Below, in pieces: positions 10,557-21,726 of a stretch of DNA of 64,000 bases. The translations under genes and the position numbers were made by a program. This DNA is from Halichondria panicea (taxonomy: Eukaryota; Porifera; Demospongiae; Suberitida; Halichondriidae). The stretch is taken from NCBI RefSeq assembly GCF_963675165.1, contig NC_087377.1, positions 4,293,042 through 4,357,041 of the forward strand. The letters are read 5' to 3'. The notes under the pieces are model-generated. The model was not told the origin of the DNA. It did not search any database and saw only the letters and a program-made list of their open reading frames with translations. Each line of letters opens with the position of its first letter. Position 1 is the first letter of the stretch.

Positions 10557-10918
10557 ATGGCTGCATTTCTGGCAACAGGAGGCAGCACCACAGTCCCCTG
10601 TTGCTAAAGCCTAAGCTGATGTACTACTCTGACTGTGTGTGCATGCAGTTGTGTTGCTGATAGCAATGAGCCCTCTATTAAGCGATTGAAAGCGTATGTG
10701 CATGCAAGACCAACTATATACACTTCCCTCCCCAGTGGCGAAAAATCTGACTTTATACGCTTGCATGGCTCTCAGTCCTGACAAGTTGATTAACAGTGTC
10801 TTTTTTTTCTTCTTGAATGTGATGGGTTCTTTGAAGTGAGTGCAATTTCTACAAAACTTCTTGTTTCAGTGTTTCTGCTTATTGCAGGGCAGAGAAAGAG
10901 AGTGCAAAAATTATAATG
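10557..10918 (+). pseudogene. CaaX-array family, copy 3 (decayed)
   Basis: Starts with the family context (TTGAAAATGGCTGCATTTCTGG) and a good upstream block at 10487-10540 (ATAAATTCTGTGTGGACCAC). It then lacks the EREQ segment, carries several indels and stops (CTGTTGCTAAAGCC), and has lost the middle of the gene. Recognisable pieces: AAGCTGATGTACTAC, CTCAGTCCTGACAAGTTG, GGGCAGAGAAAGAGAG. The 3' end is replaced by a degenerate tandem repeat. Not coding. Confidence 0.75.
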
Positions 10919-10937
10919 GTAAAAAAAGAAGACCATG

Positions 10938-11110
10938 CCGGTATTTATAAATGTCCATGAGTATTTATAAACTTGAATTAATGTCCATTAGGTATATGCA
11001 AATACTCATGGACATTTCAAGTATAAATACCCATGGACATTAAACACCCGCATGGGCATTTATAAATACTAATGGACATACATAAAATACCCATGGACAC
11101 AATTCTAATA
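10938..11110. repeat. degenerate tandem repeat around CATGGACATT
   Basis: Four to six imperfect copies, in both orientations, of a unit containing AAATACCCATGGACATT (forward or as AATGTCCATGAGTATTT). It abuts the truncated end of pseudogene copy 3. Confidence 0.55.
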
Positions 11111-12170
11111 AATATAATTATACCCACTAACATTTTTAAATACCTGCATATTATTATACCCTTGTACCATGATGTGCTCTGACACTATAAGGAATATCAA
11201 TTCACTCCAGGGTACAAATCCCATGTACCCTTCTAGGATGTACATGGTTAATTAAATGTGGTCAGCCTAAGGACCCTCTCTTTTAAACAACACTTATTCT
11301 ATACCTTACAACAATTGTGGAAAGCACAAAAATGGTGAAGATCAATTCTTCAGTATCCAATCAGATTATAAATGGGTTGGATAACAGCTTCTAATCAATA
11401 GATGTTCATAGTTACAAGCACTATACCTGTACCATGGTATGGACATCTGTGTGTGTATTGTTTGTAACTAACCTCGTGCGCCCTCGGGAATACATACAAC
11501 TGCCCTCGGTATAGATTCAATACACCCTTAATATCATCCATGGTACAACTATATTACATGTACAACAATTGAAACACATGACTCATAACGTACAATGTAT
11601 GGACAGATATATGTCCATATATCCTGCACTCTACTGTTGTAGTAACTATGAGTTTTCATCTTGTAGGGTACCAAGGGCGTATATAGTAAAGATATACGCC
11701 CGGATTGCATTTATCCCTGTGTTTAGGTCAAGATTATAATTATATACACTCTCAACTTATCTTAAATATAATTAGCCAACAAATAGTGAAGGTGCATGGC
11801 AGGATAAAACCATGAACAGTGCACGGGGGGGGGGGGGGCGGGGAAAGCTTCCCAAACACTTCAGCTTCCCCCCAAACAGTATTAATAGCTCACCCCTAAC
11901 AAATTGCTTTGCTATTAATTACTGTATACTTTTGTCACTCCATACTTACATTACTAACTATAATAATTCATCCCCCCACCCCCCCCAAAACATTTAGATA
12001 GAACCTTGTCAGCATTGTATTTAGCTATTATGGCTTGGGGTTTTGGATCTATAAAGGGCAACTGGACTATAATAATACATGACATCATTGTTACCAACTT
12101 TGGTAAATCTATATATAAAATGATAATGTCATAATAATATTAAGAGCTGCTATAGCTGCTTGCTCTATCA
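11111..12170. other. no gene seen
   Basis: AT-rich spacer with a fragment of the GGTGAACATCTGTCC foldback family near 11545-11640, a poly-G tract at about 11826-11838 and C-rich tracts near 11971-11987. Confidence 0.4.
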
Positions 12171-12221
12171 AAATTCTGTGTGGACCACAAAGTGAAAGTG
12201 ATACTATTTTGCAAATTGACA

Positions 12222-12717
12222 ATGGCTGCCATATTAGAGAGAGCAGCTACTGATCAAGCCAACAGGATACGACACAACTATCCCTAACTCCCCTGTTGCT
12301 AAGCTGATGTACTACTTTCATTGTGTGTGCTGTTGTGTTGCTGATAGCGATGACCCCTCTATTCAGCGATTGAGAGCATACAAAACCAACTACACTTCCC
12401 TCTCCAGTGCCAAAAAATCTGCACTTCTGACTTTATGCTTGGCTCTCAGCCCTGACAAATTGATTAATAGTGTCTTCTTCTTGAATGAAGATATTAATGG
12501 AGTAAACAAGTTCTTTGAAGTGAGTGCAGTTTCTACGAAACTTCTTGTTTCAGAGTCTCTGCTTATTGGAGGACAGAGGAAAAGAGTACCAAAAATTATG
12601 ATGTTCAAAAAAGAGTGGATAGAGAGGTAATTGAAGAGTTTTGTGGAGTCCTCTCAAGGGTCCAACCGATTATTAAGACAGCCAGATACTTCGTGGTGCT
12701 GCTGTACCATTTTGTGA
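12222..12717 (+). pseudogene. CaaX-array family, copy 4 (pseudogene)
   Basis: Well-conserved upstream block (12173-12215) and ATG context. A 2-nt deletion after MAAILER shifts the frame into an early stop. The body from LMYYFHCVC to KKEWIER is open (12307-12630) but ends at once in TAA, because the segment encoding YYLQP is deleted. The downstream DNA still carries the CaaX-coding end (GCTGCTGTACCATTTTGTGA). Confidence 0.75.
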
Positions 12718-14238
12718 TTTATAATTATAGATGTGCCTATAAATTATTATACAAACACAACGCTTATAACTGTATAGTGTGCAATTTTACAGTAGTCATT
12801 AATGGATTAATTTTAACGTGTGTGCTGATTGCATGTGTGATTATAATTATAATCGCATGTTGTCCTATTATTCACTGTGATTCGTACAGTGATTAATTGC
12901 GTATCAGTAATTGCACGTCGTTAAGGCAGTAATTGCACGTCATCATTAACGACGTGCAGAATGTCCTTGAAACTGCATCACAAACGATTAACAATCAATA
13001 GTATGGCTATGTGCGCTTGCTAATGCCTCTCGCCATGTTTTGCTTTCGCTCAAAAGTATTAGAGCGTTATAGAAGAGGTAAATAATTTGCAATGTGCTTT
13101 GATTGTTTCACAAGAAAGGGGTGTCCACAGTTAATAGTGCATACTGATCGTCTTAAATGGCCTGTAGCCAAACAGTGGGAGCAAACCTTTGTCAGCAGTA
13201 GTCTGTGAGATAAGATAGACAGAATTCAATCACAGAAAGTAGTGTCTATAAAAATTAAGAAAAGGTTGGTTTGTGGCTTACCAGGGCCTCAACAAAGAAA
13301 AAAATTGATGCTGCCAAGATCTGGGGTTCAAAATGGATTCTCTTACAAATGTAATATTGAGCGCGCATGCGCATTACATCCAGGAATAAGGGGTGTGTGC
13401 AAGTTCAGGAGTGAAGCTAAATACAGGAATATTCCAATGATGTAATTGCCTGCAAACCATAAATAACATTTAAACCCAGTCTCCATACTCACTCTGGTGG
13501 AAAATTAGGTGGGAATTAGCTGTAAGACAAGGTATAGTATTGTATATGTGCTCTCACTGAAGCTTTATAGTACTGGTGCAGTTCGTTCTGTGTTGTACCA
13601 AGGGCATATATGCCCCTTGGTTGTATTTAATAAAACACAAGTATAGTCTATCTATGTATATCTACAATTGCAAGGAATCTTCGTCATCGGTATTGACTAC
13701 ATTGAGCGCTATAGATCTAGTGTATGCTATCAGCAACATCAGGAGTGTATGAAGAGGAGTATCCAACTGTAGCAGTTGTAGTGTAAACCAGGTTCCGATA
13801 TGAGTATGTCATATACCATGTCACTATCAGACCTCATCTAAGTGGGTAGGTGTAATGGTTAATTAGTTAAAATGATATCAGCATACACACGCATGGTCTG
13901 CTGTGGTTTGTACCTCCAGCCCACATTTAATGGCTAACAGTTTACACAACTACAAGTGTTAGTAACATAAATTGTCAGTTTGATCTCTAAAAACTCCATT
14001 CCATTCAATACCAGATGTCATCCACCGCCGTTCTTCAGAAACTTGTCACACACTGAGTGGCTATAGGTATCCACTATGGCATGACTGGACAAGAGCCAGG
14101 AGAATCAGAGCTTCATGAGCTTCATGAGCTTGATTAGGCTGGAGTGGAGGCTAGAGCTTGATGATCATGCACGGGGAAGCCATCTTTGAGTAATAAAATT
14201 GAAAGGTCAAAGTTTGGAATGTTCCCACTTTATTATTA
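12718..14238. other. no gene seen
   Basis: Spacer. It holds a small inverted repeat at about 12912-12956 (GCACGTCGTTAAGG against CATTAACGACGTGC). Short frames here have no recognisable similarity. Confidence 0.4.
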
Positions 14239-14370
14239 TGCCTCGGTGCGCATGTGCAAGCAAGGTATACGGTAGTGTGTTTGTGTGTCTGTGTCTGTGT
14301 GTGTCTGTGTGTCTGTGTACGTACGTGTGTGTGTAGACTGCTACAGCTGCTCAAGGGGATGAATTAAGAG
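14239..14370 (+). repeat. TIR-element family R1, 5' end fragment
   Basis: Begins TGCCTCGGTGCGCATGTGCA, then AGGTATACGGTAGTGTGTTT, a TG-rich tract and TAGACTGCTACAGCTGCTCA, as in the longer copies at 28676-29225 and (inverted) 60226-60838. Only the end is present. A further inverted end lies at 24177-24310 and a 3' end at 22545-22605. Confidence 0.65.
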
Positions 14371-14646
14371 TTTCTATAGTAGGGTTTCCACACAAAAATC
14401 TGATCTCTACAAAATGGTGTTTTGAGTGATTGTGCATACAAAGCAACTAAAATAAAGCACGCAGCCAAAAATTCGCATTGAAATACCTTTTCTTTCTTGC
14501 ACAATAGCACCCGTTAACTCTCACCACAACTATGCGCTTGCATGCAATATTTCCACTCTAAAGAAAGCACACTTCAAAGTTAAATTTCAAAACTTTTGTT
14601 GAAGCATAGATAAAGGAATATTGTGCTGCAATTCTACACTTCAAGG

Positions 14647-15497
14647 TACAGGGTTTTGCAGAATTCTTGCAACAGGGCTAAACAGACACAGCAATGACTT
14701 CCATATATGGAAGTCAAGTCAACTGCTGACTTAAAATATTGCGTGTACTATGCAGGGTGTCATACTGCTCATACAGAGGAGGGATATGATTATATCCCTC
14801 CTCTGGCTCCAATCCCCCCCCTAAAATGTGCATTTAAGTACTGAGTTGTATTTGAGTGTCCATAGCGGTAGGGTATCGAAATAACTGTTGACCTTTTTTT
14901 TTATGTTCTGGTGATGTTTCAAATGGTAATGTTTGAAAGTCCCCTCTCTAATTGCAATTGTATGACACTCTGGTATGTGTATAATTATTTGAATGGCTTG
15001 AATTGAAAGTTGTCCTGTGAGCCTAAAAGAGAGCATCACAAGATCAGGAGGATATCCTGACAAGATTTAAGGTGGTGCATGGACGGTGTACCAGGTGGAA
15101 ATGTCGTAAAGTTGATGACAAGACAATTTGCTTCAACTGTGTGCAGAACTGTTGCTCTTTTCAATGACACCCTGATAAGCATTTCCATGGTGCACCACCC
15201 ACCACCTTAATTAAATCTTGTGAATAAGCTGATGCTCTCTTAAGGCTCCAGGACATCTTTCAATTCAAAATACAGATACCTGCACATGTACAATAATAAA
15301 AGTAATAATAAAATTAATAGTAAAAGTCAGCAGTTGACTTCCATATATGGAAGTCATTGCTGTGTCTGCTTAGCCCTGTTACAAGAACTCTGCAAAACCC
15401 TGTACCCAAAATATTATAGTCAGCAGTTGACTTCCATATATGGAAGTCTTTGCAGTGTCTGTTTAGCCCTGTTGCAAGGATTTTGCAAAACCCTGTA
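14647..15497. mobile_element. foldback element with long nested inverted repeats
   Basis: Ends are TACAGGGTTTTGCAGAATTC at the left and GCAAAACCCTGTA at the right. The arm contains the palindrome GACTTCCATATATGGAAGTC, present once at the left and twice at the right (15327-15404 and 15418-15497). An inner arm (GAGCATCACAAGAT...TTTAAGGTGGTGCA) recurs inverted at 15190-15265. A separate near-perfect hairpin, AGAGGAGGGATAT with ATATCCCTCCTCT, lies at 14777-14806. No coding frame. Confidence 0.65.
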
Positions 15498-16212
15498 AGT
15501 AGTTTAGAGCAGAATTGAACAATTGTATTTAGTTGTCAAAGCCTGATGTATTTTTACAACTATACAACCAAAAATTGAAAATGTTGTTTTGATACGTTCT
15601 AGAGTTGACTGCATGCAGGTATTGACCTTAGTACATCAGTAAAATAGCCAATTCAATAGGTAAAATATCTCTTTCCAGGTCAATCGCACACAATCTGGAA
15701 GGAACTTTAGTTTGCATCTGAGCCCAACCCACCAAATTAGCTTGATTTTATCACCGCCCCCAATGAAGTGGCTATGGCTTAGTAGAAATGGGAGTGGGTC
15801 AATGGCTGTGCACAAACTAACCATCGATTTTTATGCCTTGCTGCTGCCTCGATGGAAGTATGTGTGGCCTTTATAAAAGCTGCACTCTGGTCAACTAAGC
15901 TGCTTAGCGCATGTAGACTGTTGTTGCTTGTGTCCACTTGTGAAGTGCCTGTGTACACAAATTAATGGCTTGCTGCTTCCTCTTTGAAAATATTCTATGG
16001 CTACGTCCAGAAGGTCTACCAATGGATACTACTCAGTCCTACATGCTGTATAGCTGGTTTTAAACCTTTTTTTTTTTTTAAGTGTCCTAATTGGAGCAGA
16101 ACTTCAAAGGATAATCGCATTTATGATACTATCCAATCTACCACAGAATCCAATATCATCCAACATTCACAAGTTGATAGCACGCTCCCTCCCAGCTTGT
16201 TATTGTAAGACC
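15498..16212. other. no gene; repeat related to 40575-40800
   Basis: About 15975-16205 shares AAGTGTCCTAATTG, ATCTACCACAGAATCCAATA and GATAGCACGCTCCCTCC with 40670-40800. This is an interspersed repeat without coding potential. The rest shows nothing I can name. Confidence 0.45.
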
Positions 16213-16221
16213 AATAAAGGG

Positions 16222-17412
16222 CAGAGGAGGTTGGACACAAATCATCATGACGCCTTCAGTCATGTGATAATTATAAACCTTTATAGAATTCCTTTGAGGG
16301 TCAAAGGTGAGAATGTAAAAGCTTATCAGAAGCAGGGATAAAGTAAGTGCAAGTAAGAGCTTGGAGAACGCTAAAGAGAAACAGATTAATGGTGCCCTGA
16401 CCTCCTCTGCTCATATAGATCATAATCCTGTTAAACAAAAATTGGAAAAGTGTCAAAAAAATCTAAATACTAGTCTAGATCCATCTTAGTCTCCACTAGC
16501 CCCGGTTAAAATTGGGTCTGGAGAACTTCCTATCAACGAGTTGTGTAAGGCCTTACGTGGCTAATAGTAAATAGTGGTCACAAATAATATTATTCATAGT
16601 TGATGACCACAGTGTGATTACAATAATGTGAAAACCACAGTTCTGCCATAGTTGAGAAACTCTAGAGTCCTGCATGCTCAGTGCTCAAATCGAAATAGAT
16701 CTACCATGCAGGTGTAGGAGAGAAGCTATAGCAACTACTAGAGTCACTAGAAAGATCTAGACTGAGCTGAAACCAGGCAGTTATGTTTTAAGGTTCTCAT
16801 GGATTCAGTTTTCAGAGCAAAAGATGCAAATCAAGTCTCATTAATATTTGCAGTGCTGCCACTTGAATATAGATTGCTGATTTCAGGTATAGATCTAGAT
16901 GTATTATAGTAGGAGACATCCTTGAAGCTACAACTCAGCTCTTGCTTCTGTGCAACTACCCATGGAACTTCTCTCTCTTTCTGTGATCTTTTCTGGGATA
17001 GTCTTACAGCATAAATAAACCATTATTGTCAGTTGCATCTAGCTGGAAACTGTAGCAAGTTGGGCAACAAGAAGGCTGCTTTGCATAACTTCTTTTCCTT
17101 CTTTTTGCCTCCATTGACCGCAGTGGTTAACACGCCGAGAAATCTGTACATAGGAAGTTCACCAGACCCATGTTATCGACCTAGCGTTCAAATAGAAAAC
17201 ATCCGGGGATGGCTGCGCGAGACTAGATCCATCTTGGAATCTTTTCAGCAGTGTAGGGAAGGTGAGAGGGCGGTGGGAATGCTCCTAGACCACTTCTGGC
17301 TACTTGCAGTGTCTCCGCACAGCTTACAAAACAGTGGAGCATAATCGGCCATTTTAATTAGAGCGCACGTGATAAAACCTGACGGTGGATGACGGGTGTC
17401 CAACCTCCTCTG
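16222..17412. mobile_element. MULE-like non-autonomous element with 9-bp target duplication
   Basis: Terminal inverted repeats CAGAGGAGGTTGGACAC (16222) and GTGTCCAACCTCCTCTG (ending 17412), flanked on both sides by the perfect direct repeat AATAAAGGG (16213-16221 and 17413-17421). A 9-bp target duplication is typical of Mutator-like elements. The same 10-bp terminus CAGAGGAGGT is used by the 100-bp palindromic elements at 27032 and 51822. The 103-codon frame inside (17033-17344) shows no transposase features. Confidence 0.75.
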
Positions 17413-17692
17413 AATAAAGGGATATGACTGTAAATGACTGTAGATTGCTAAAAATCAATTTGAGCAAAAGGGGGGTTCCTTTGCTCCGGCCCTTGGATCT
17501 CCCCCTGGATCCGCCACTGACAAGTTAGAATGCACTAGAGTAAGTAACCAATTTTCGCCAGACATCTATAATCGGCGGCTATATTGCAGGTTTGTATACA
17601 GCGGTTTACTATAATTAATCGTTGTATTACACCGGCTCAAAGAATGCTGATGTGTTGAGTGTACTATTATGTGTGGCATTCTCGTTACCTAG

Positions 17693-17831
17693 GAAACACA
17701 AAGATGATCAGTTTGACCACTTCACAGAGGATCAGAAATCTCTCGTCAGGAACGCTATAAGCAAGTCTATTGACTACCTCAAGGAAAATAACCATGGAAA
17801 TACTTTAGGTATTGAAGACTATCTGAACTAA
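17693..17831 (+). pseudogene. orphan copy of the last WSCD-like sulfotransferase exon
   Basis: Behind an intact acceptor (ACCTAG), the 139-bp exon 5 of the gene at 284-3202 is repeated almost unchanged, reading KHKDDQFDHFTEDQKSLVRN and ending GIEDYLN before TAA. One Arg codon is now Lys (LKENN). No other sulfotransferase exon lies upstream, so it is a passenger of the CaaX duplication, not a gene. It could still serve as an alternative 3' exon only if transcription from the 5' gene ran through about 15 kb. Confidence 0.75.
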
Positions 17832-18073
17832 CCGAATCACAATTTCAAAATCAATTAATCATCTGTACTTTGATACCTGTCTATAATAGCTAATAATTAT
17901 TGTTTCCCGGGCCATTAATTATTCTAATCTATAGCTAACAAAATAGTGGTGGTGTACGGTGTCACTATTAAATATAGAATGCAATTTGACTATAACAAAA
18001 TTAATTGGCATGCATGCATGATAGAATTCATGATTACCATGTTTGGTTATCTGATAAGAGAGTTGCTGGCTGC

Positions 18074-18112
18074 TTGCTATCTGTCTGAACAACAAGTGAA
18101 AGTGGTACTGTC
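18074..18112 (+). promoter_or_regulatory. upstream block of CaaX copy 5 (diverged)
   Basis: TCTGTCTGAACAACAAGTGA and AAGTGGTACTGTCTGCAAA correspond to the TCTGTGTGGACCACAAAGTGA block of other copies. The TATA-like box is not preserved here. Confidence 0.4.
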
Positions 18113-18128
18113 TGCAAACTAATTGACA

Positions 18129-18596
18129 ATGGCTGCAATAATGGAGAGAGAGCAGCTACTGATCAAGCCAACAGGGAACACAGTGATTGTCCCTGACTCT
18201 CCTGTTGCTAAGCTGATGTACTACTTTCATTGTGTGTGCAGTTGTGTTGCTGATAGTGATGACCCTTCTATTAAACGATTGAGAGCATTCCAAACCAACT
18301 ACAATTCCCTCTCCAGTGAAGAAGTATCGACACTTTTGGTTTTATGCTTGGCTCTCAGCCCTGACAAGTTGATTAATAGTGTCTTCTTCTTGAATAAAGA
18401 TATCAATGGAAGAAATGAGTTTTTTGAAGTCAGTGCAGTTTCCACAAAACTTCTTGTTTCAGAGTCTCTGCTTATTGGAGGGCAGAGGAAGAGAGTGCAA
18501 AAAATTATGATGTTCAAGAAAGAGTGGTTAGAGAGGAACTATATTCAGCCACTAAAGAGTTTTGTGCCGTCTACTTCGTGCTGTACCATTTTGTGA
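18129..18596 (+). CDS. CaaX-array family protein, copy 5 (intact, 155 aa)
   Basis: Single-exon frame from the ATG in GACAATGGC, starting MAAIMEREQLLIKPTG and ending STSCCTIL. It has all conserved blocks of the family: SPVAKLMYYFHCVCSCVADS, LCLALSPDKLINSVFF, SAVSTKLLVSESLLIGGQRK and FKKEWLERNYIQPLKSF. The CaaX box (C-T-I-L) predicts geranylgeranylation, with a neighbouring Cys. No intron, signal peptide or membrane segment. It lies in segmental copy B beside the orphan sulfotransferase exon. Relative to copy 7 it differs mainly around EEVSTLLVL and NKDINGRNEFF. Function unknown. Confidence 0.75.
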   Translation: MAAIMEREQLLIKPTGNTVIVPDSPVAKLMYYFHCVCSCVADSDDPSIKRLRAFQTNYNSLSSEEVSTLLVLCLALSPDKLINSVFFLNKDINGRNEFFEVSAVSTKLLVSESLLIGGQRKRVQKIMMFKKEWLERNYIQPLKSFVPSTSCCTIL

Positions 18597-18667
18597 CCAG
18601 ATTAGATGTGCATGCCTATATACTAACACATGCATAATTATATAATAGTATAGTTATAGTGTGATCA

Positions 18668-18975
18668 TTACACATTATTAGGATGCATGGTGAACATCTG
18701 TCCACATTGTATAATTATACAATAAGATAGTCTTATGTGTAAATCGAAACTCAACATGACATGATTGTGTACATATACTGCATGCATTGTACAAAAATTA
18801 TTGCACAACTATTAATAATGTACAACAATTGAAACACTTGCATGCATGCATGACTCATATAAATTAATAATTAACGTACAATGCATGAACAGATGTCACC
18901 ATCCTATATTCACCATGTTCAATATAGGGTGCACCTAGCTGTGGTGAACATCTGTCCATACATTGTACAGTAAGA
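18668..18975. repeat. foldback repeat, GGTGAACATCTGTCC family
   Basis: Same arrangement as 3986-4300: forward GGTGAACATCTGTCCACATT, inverted ATGAACAGATGTCACCATCC, then a second forward unit. Confidence 0.55.
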
Positions 18976-19634
18976 GTAATGATTTAAACTGCATGCATTG
19001 TATATAAGGAAATGAATACATTTAAGGAACACACAAACAGGTATATAGATGAATAAACATGTTAGCTCCCTAACAAATTGCATTGCTATAACTGTTTTTT
19101 GCTGCATGTATATGGGCCCCATGCATATACTTAATTCATATCCCCCCAAACAGTAGATTGAACCTTGTCACTATAATTATAATGGTGGCCTGGAGCATTG
19201 TGTCTACTATAATTATGACAATTAACATACAGCAACATAAACTATATAGGAACCATGTTTGGTGCTATAATAGTTGGGTGCAAAGATTTTGTGCATCTAT
19301 AGATCTAGAGAATAATTATGATGGAAGTGTACTTTGCTGGGCTGCTTGCATATACAATAAGTTATAACTATTCATGCATCATGCATGCATGTAAATCTTT
19401 ACATGTAATTGCATGTTTTCCAAGTTTAAGAAATTTGTTCATGGGTTAGCATTGTAGATATAATATGCCACACAATCAGCACACACGTTAAATCCATTAA
19501 TACCTAGATCTACTAGCTATAATTAATAAGACACATCATAAAAATTAATGTTACACTGTAGTTATAAGCGTTATTATAATATAAAATATATAATAAATAT
19601 ATAATAGTATTAGGCACATCTAATAATTATATGG

Positions 19635-20159
19635 TCACAAAATGGTACAGCAGCACCACGAAGTATCTTGTTCTGGCTGTCTTAATCGGTTGGACCCTTG
19701 AGAGGACTCCACGAAACTCTTCAATGGCTGAAGGTAGTACCTCTCTATCCACTCTATCTTGAACTTCATTATTTTTTGCACTCTCTTCCTCTGCCCTCCA
19801 ATAAGCAGAGACTCTGAAACAAGAAGTTTCGTAGAAACTGTGCTCACTTCAAAGAACTTGTTTACTCCATTGATATCTTCATTCAAGAAGAAGACACTAT
19901 TAATCAACTTGTCAGGGCTGAGAGCCAAGCATATAAAGTCAGAAGTGCAGATTCTTCGGCATGCACTGGAGAGGAAAGTGTAGTTGGTCTTGTACGCTCT
20001 CAATCGCTGAATAGAGGGGTCTCATCGCTATCAGCAACACAACAGCACACACAATGAAAGTAGTACATCAGCTTAGCAACAGGGGAGTTAGGGATAGTCA
20101 CTGTTTGTCCTGCATGTTGGCTTGATCTGTAGCTGCTCTCTCTCCAGAAATGCAGCCAT
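19635..20159 (-). pseudogene. CaaX-array family, copy 6 (inverted pseudogene)
   Basis: The only copy on the minus strand. It starts MAAFLEREQLQIKPT but an altered segment gives a stop soon after (NSDYP then stop). A further frame change lies at the ATGAGACCC site, and IC-rich sequence interrupts the TLC segment. The 3' part is open and keeps WCCCTIL at the end, so decay looks recent. The promoter block is very well kept (20170-20217 read on the minus strand: TATAAATTCTGTGTGGACCA). Confidence 0.75.
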
Positions 20160-20164
20160 TGTTT

Positions 20165-20217
20165 AATTTACAAGACAGTATCACTTTCACTTTGTGGTCC
20201 ACACAGAATTTATACAG
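20165..20217 (-). promoter_or_regulatory. promoter block of CaaX copy 6
   Basis: On the minus strand: TATAAATTC, TGTGTGGACCACAAAGTGA, AAGTGATACTGTC, then the ATG. It is nearly identical to the copy 2 and copy 4 blocks although the gene body is broken. Confidence 0.5.
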
Positions 20218-20339
20218 TGCATGCATGCATGCAAGTAGCCAGCAGCTAGCTCTTATATATCACATAATTATTTATATCCTTTCTAAATTCTTGGTAACAA
20301 TGAATTTTATCATGCATGCATGCCAATGTTAATGTATAT

Positions 20340-20695
20340 AGTCCACCTACAGTTGATTTTTAGACCCAATATAATTATACCCACTATATACGTATAACAG
20401 TGATACCACCTTGCAAATGTTACAACAAAACGACGTTTTGTTTTTGACGAACAACAGAAATACTACATATATAAAATGGAACGTAGCCAAATAATAATAA
20501 TGATGTATCAACATTTACTAATAATATTATACTATACTAGAGTTATAAACGTTATATGTGTTTGCATGCAGGCACATCATTGAAATACTTGACTCTTAAT
20601 TAAATATACATATATATACACATATACAATGGACAGATGTTCATGATCACCATTCCATATTCAACATCCTATAGGATATGGTGAACATTAGTCTT
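20340..20695. other. no gene seen
   Basis: AT-rich spacer with a fragment of the foldback family (GGACAGATGTTCATGATCACC). Confidence 0.4.
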
Positions 20696-21025
20696 GAATA
20701 CCAGCCGGTTCTCATTGTAAGCGTGGGCGGGAGAGAACCGTCTGGTGACTCTGGGCATACTTTTCTGTCGTCGGACAGAATGTGGGTAGAGTATATTCAT
20801 TGGAGCCTTACCTGCAAAAGAGTATATTCATTGGAGCATTACCCACAAGAATGTAAGATAGCTTCGAGAATGCAACCGCTCTATACAACACTTCTATTTA
20901 AATTGTGGATTATTATCCACGTGGTTAACAGGATGATTACATTCCTGACTGACAGAGCGTTCTGCCCACAGTCACCAGACAGTTCTCTCCTGCCCACGCT
21001 TACAATGAGAACCGGCTGGTATTCG
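20696..21025. mobile_element. MITE with long TIRs, nested in a foldback repeat
   Basis: Left arm GAATACCAGCCGGTTCTCAT, then TGTAAGCGTGGGCGGGAGAG (20696-20765), matches the right arm 20963-21025 inverted. GGTGAACATTAGTC at the left and GACTAGGTGAACATCTGT at the right suggest insertion into a GGTGAACATCTGTCC repeat. The interior has a direct repeat, AGAGTATATTCATTGGAGC twice. Confidence 0.65.
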
Positions 21026-21345
21026 AGACTAGGTGAACATCTGTACATTAAAAGTCATGTATTTCAACTGCATAATTATTAATAGTACTAAGTGAATACA
21101 ATAATTAAGCAACACATGCACAAACAACTGAGTAGATGAATACAGAAAAGCAATTTTCACATTCTGTTATAGAGGAGTGAGTGGTATATACCTATTTTCC
21201 CCAAAATGCTAAGCATTCAATGGCAGCCATGCAGGGCCTACGTGGTGCATGGGCTAATGAATTATTATTGATATGCATGCATGTGCGTTGAGGGCGGATA
21301 CAATCATGTTTGTATAATTATGTGTATTATTATTCTGGTTACCCA

Positions 21346-21455
21346 AGAAACACAAATTTATATTATCAAGAAATTTCCTGTTAGGAACGCTATATATAAT
21401 TATACACAAATCCGTCGACTACCTCATGCAGGGAGAGTAACCATGCATGGAAAAT
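21346..21455 (+). pseudogene. decayed third copy of the last sulfotransferase exon
   Basis: AGAAACACAAA, TGTTAGGAACGCTATA, GTCGACTACCTC and AACCATGCATGGAAA line up in order with exon 5 of the gene at 284-3202, with insertions and deletions that break the frame. Confidence 0.6.
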
Positions 21456-21672
21456 CACTTTTCATTGTTATTCTTGTTCTTATTTAGCCAACGAAAAGGT
21501 GGTAGTGTCACAGTGACTATAATTATTATATGGTTGCCTGGGGTATTATTATTAGGGTACAAAATGCATATCATTGGCATGAGATCGAATTCATTGTTTA
21601 CCATGTTTGGTAATCTATAGATAACCATGCATGTGATAAGACATTTTGTGTAGCTGCTGCTTCCATTATTCT

Positions 21673-21720
21673 GTCTGGACAACAAAGTGAAAGTGATAGA
21701 ATTATTATAATTATAGTGTC
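21673..21720 (+). promoter_or_regulatory. upstream block of CaaX copy 7
   Basis: TTCTGTCTGGACAACAAAG, then TGAAAGTGATAGAATT, about 15 bp before the ATG; similar to blocks of copies 2, 4 and 6. Confidence 0.45.
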
Positions 21721-21726
21721 TGAAGA

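Larger units (their letters stand above)
17665..19068. repeat. segmental duplication unit, copy B
   Basis: Second copy of 3036-4382: last sulfotransferase exon, flank, intact CaaX gene (copy 5) and foldback repeat, in the same order and orientation. Confidence 0.75.

Noticed and set aside
17033-17344. 103-codon frame inside the 16222-17412 element
   Set aside because: No transposase or zinc-finger motif and no related frame in sister elements; probably chance.
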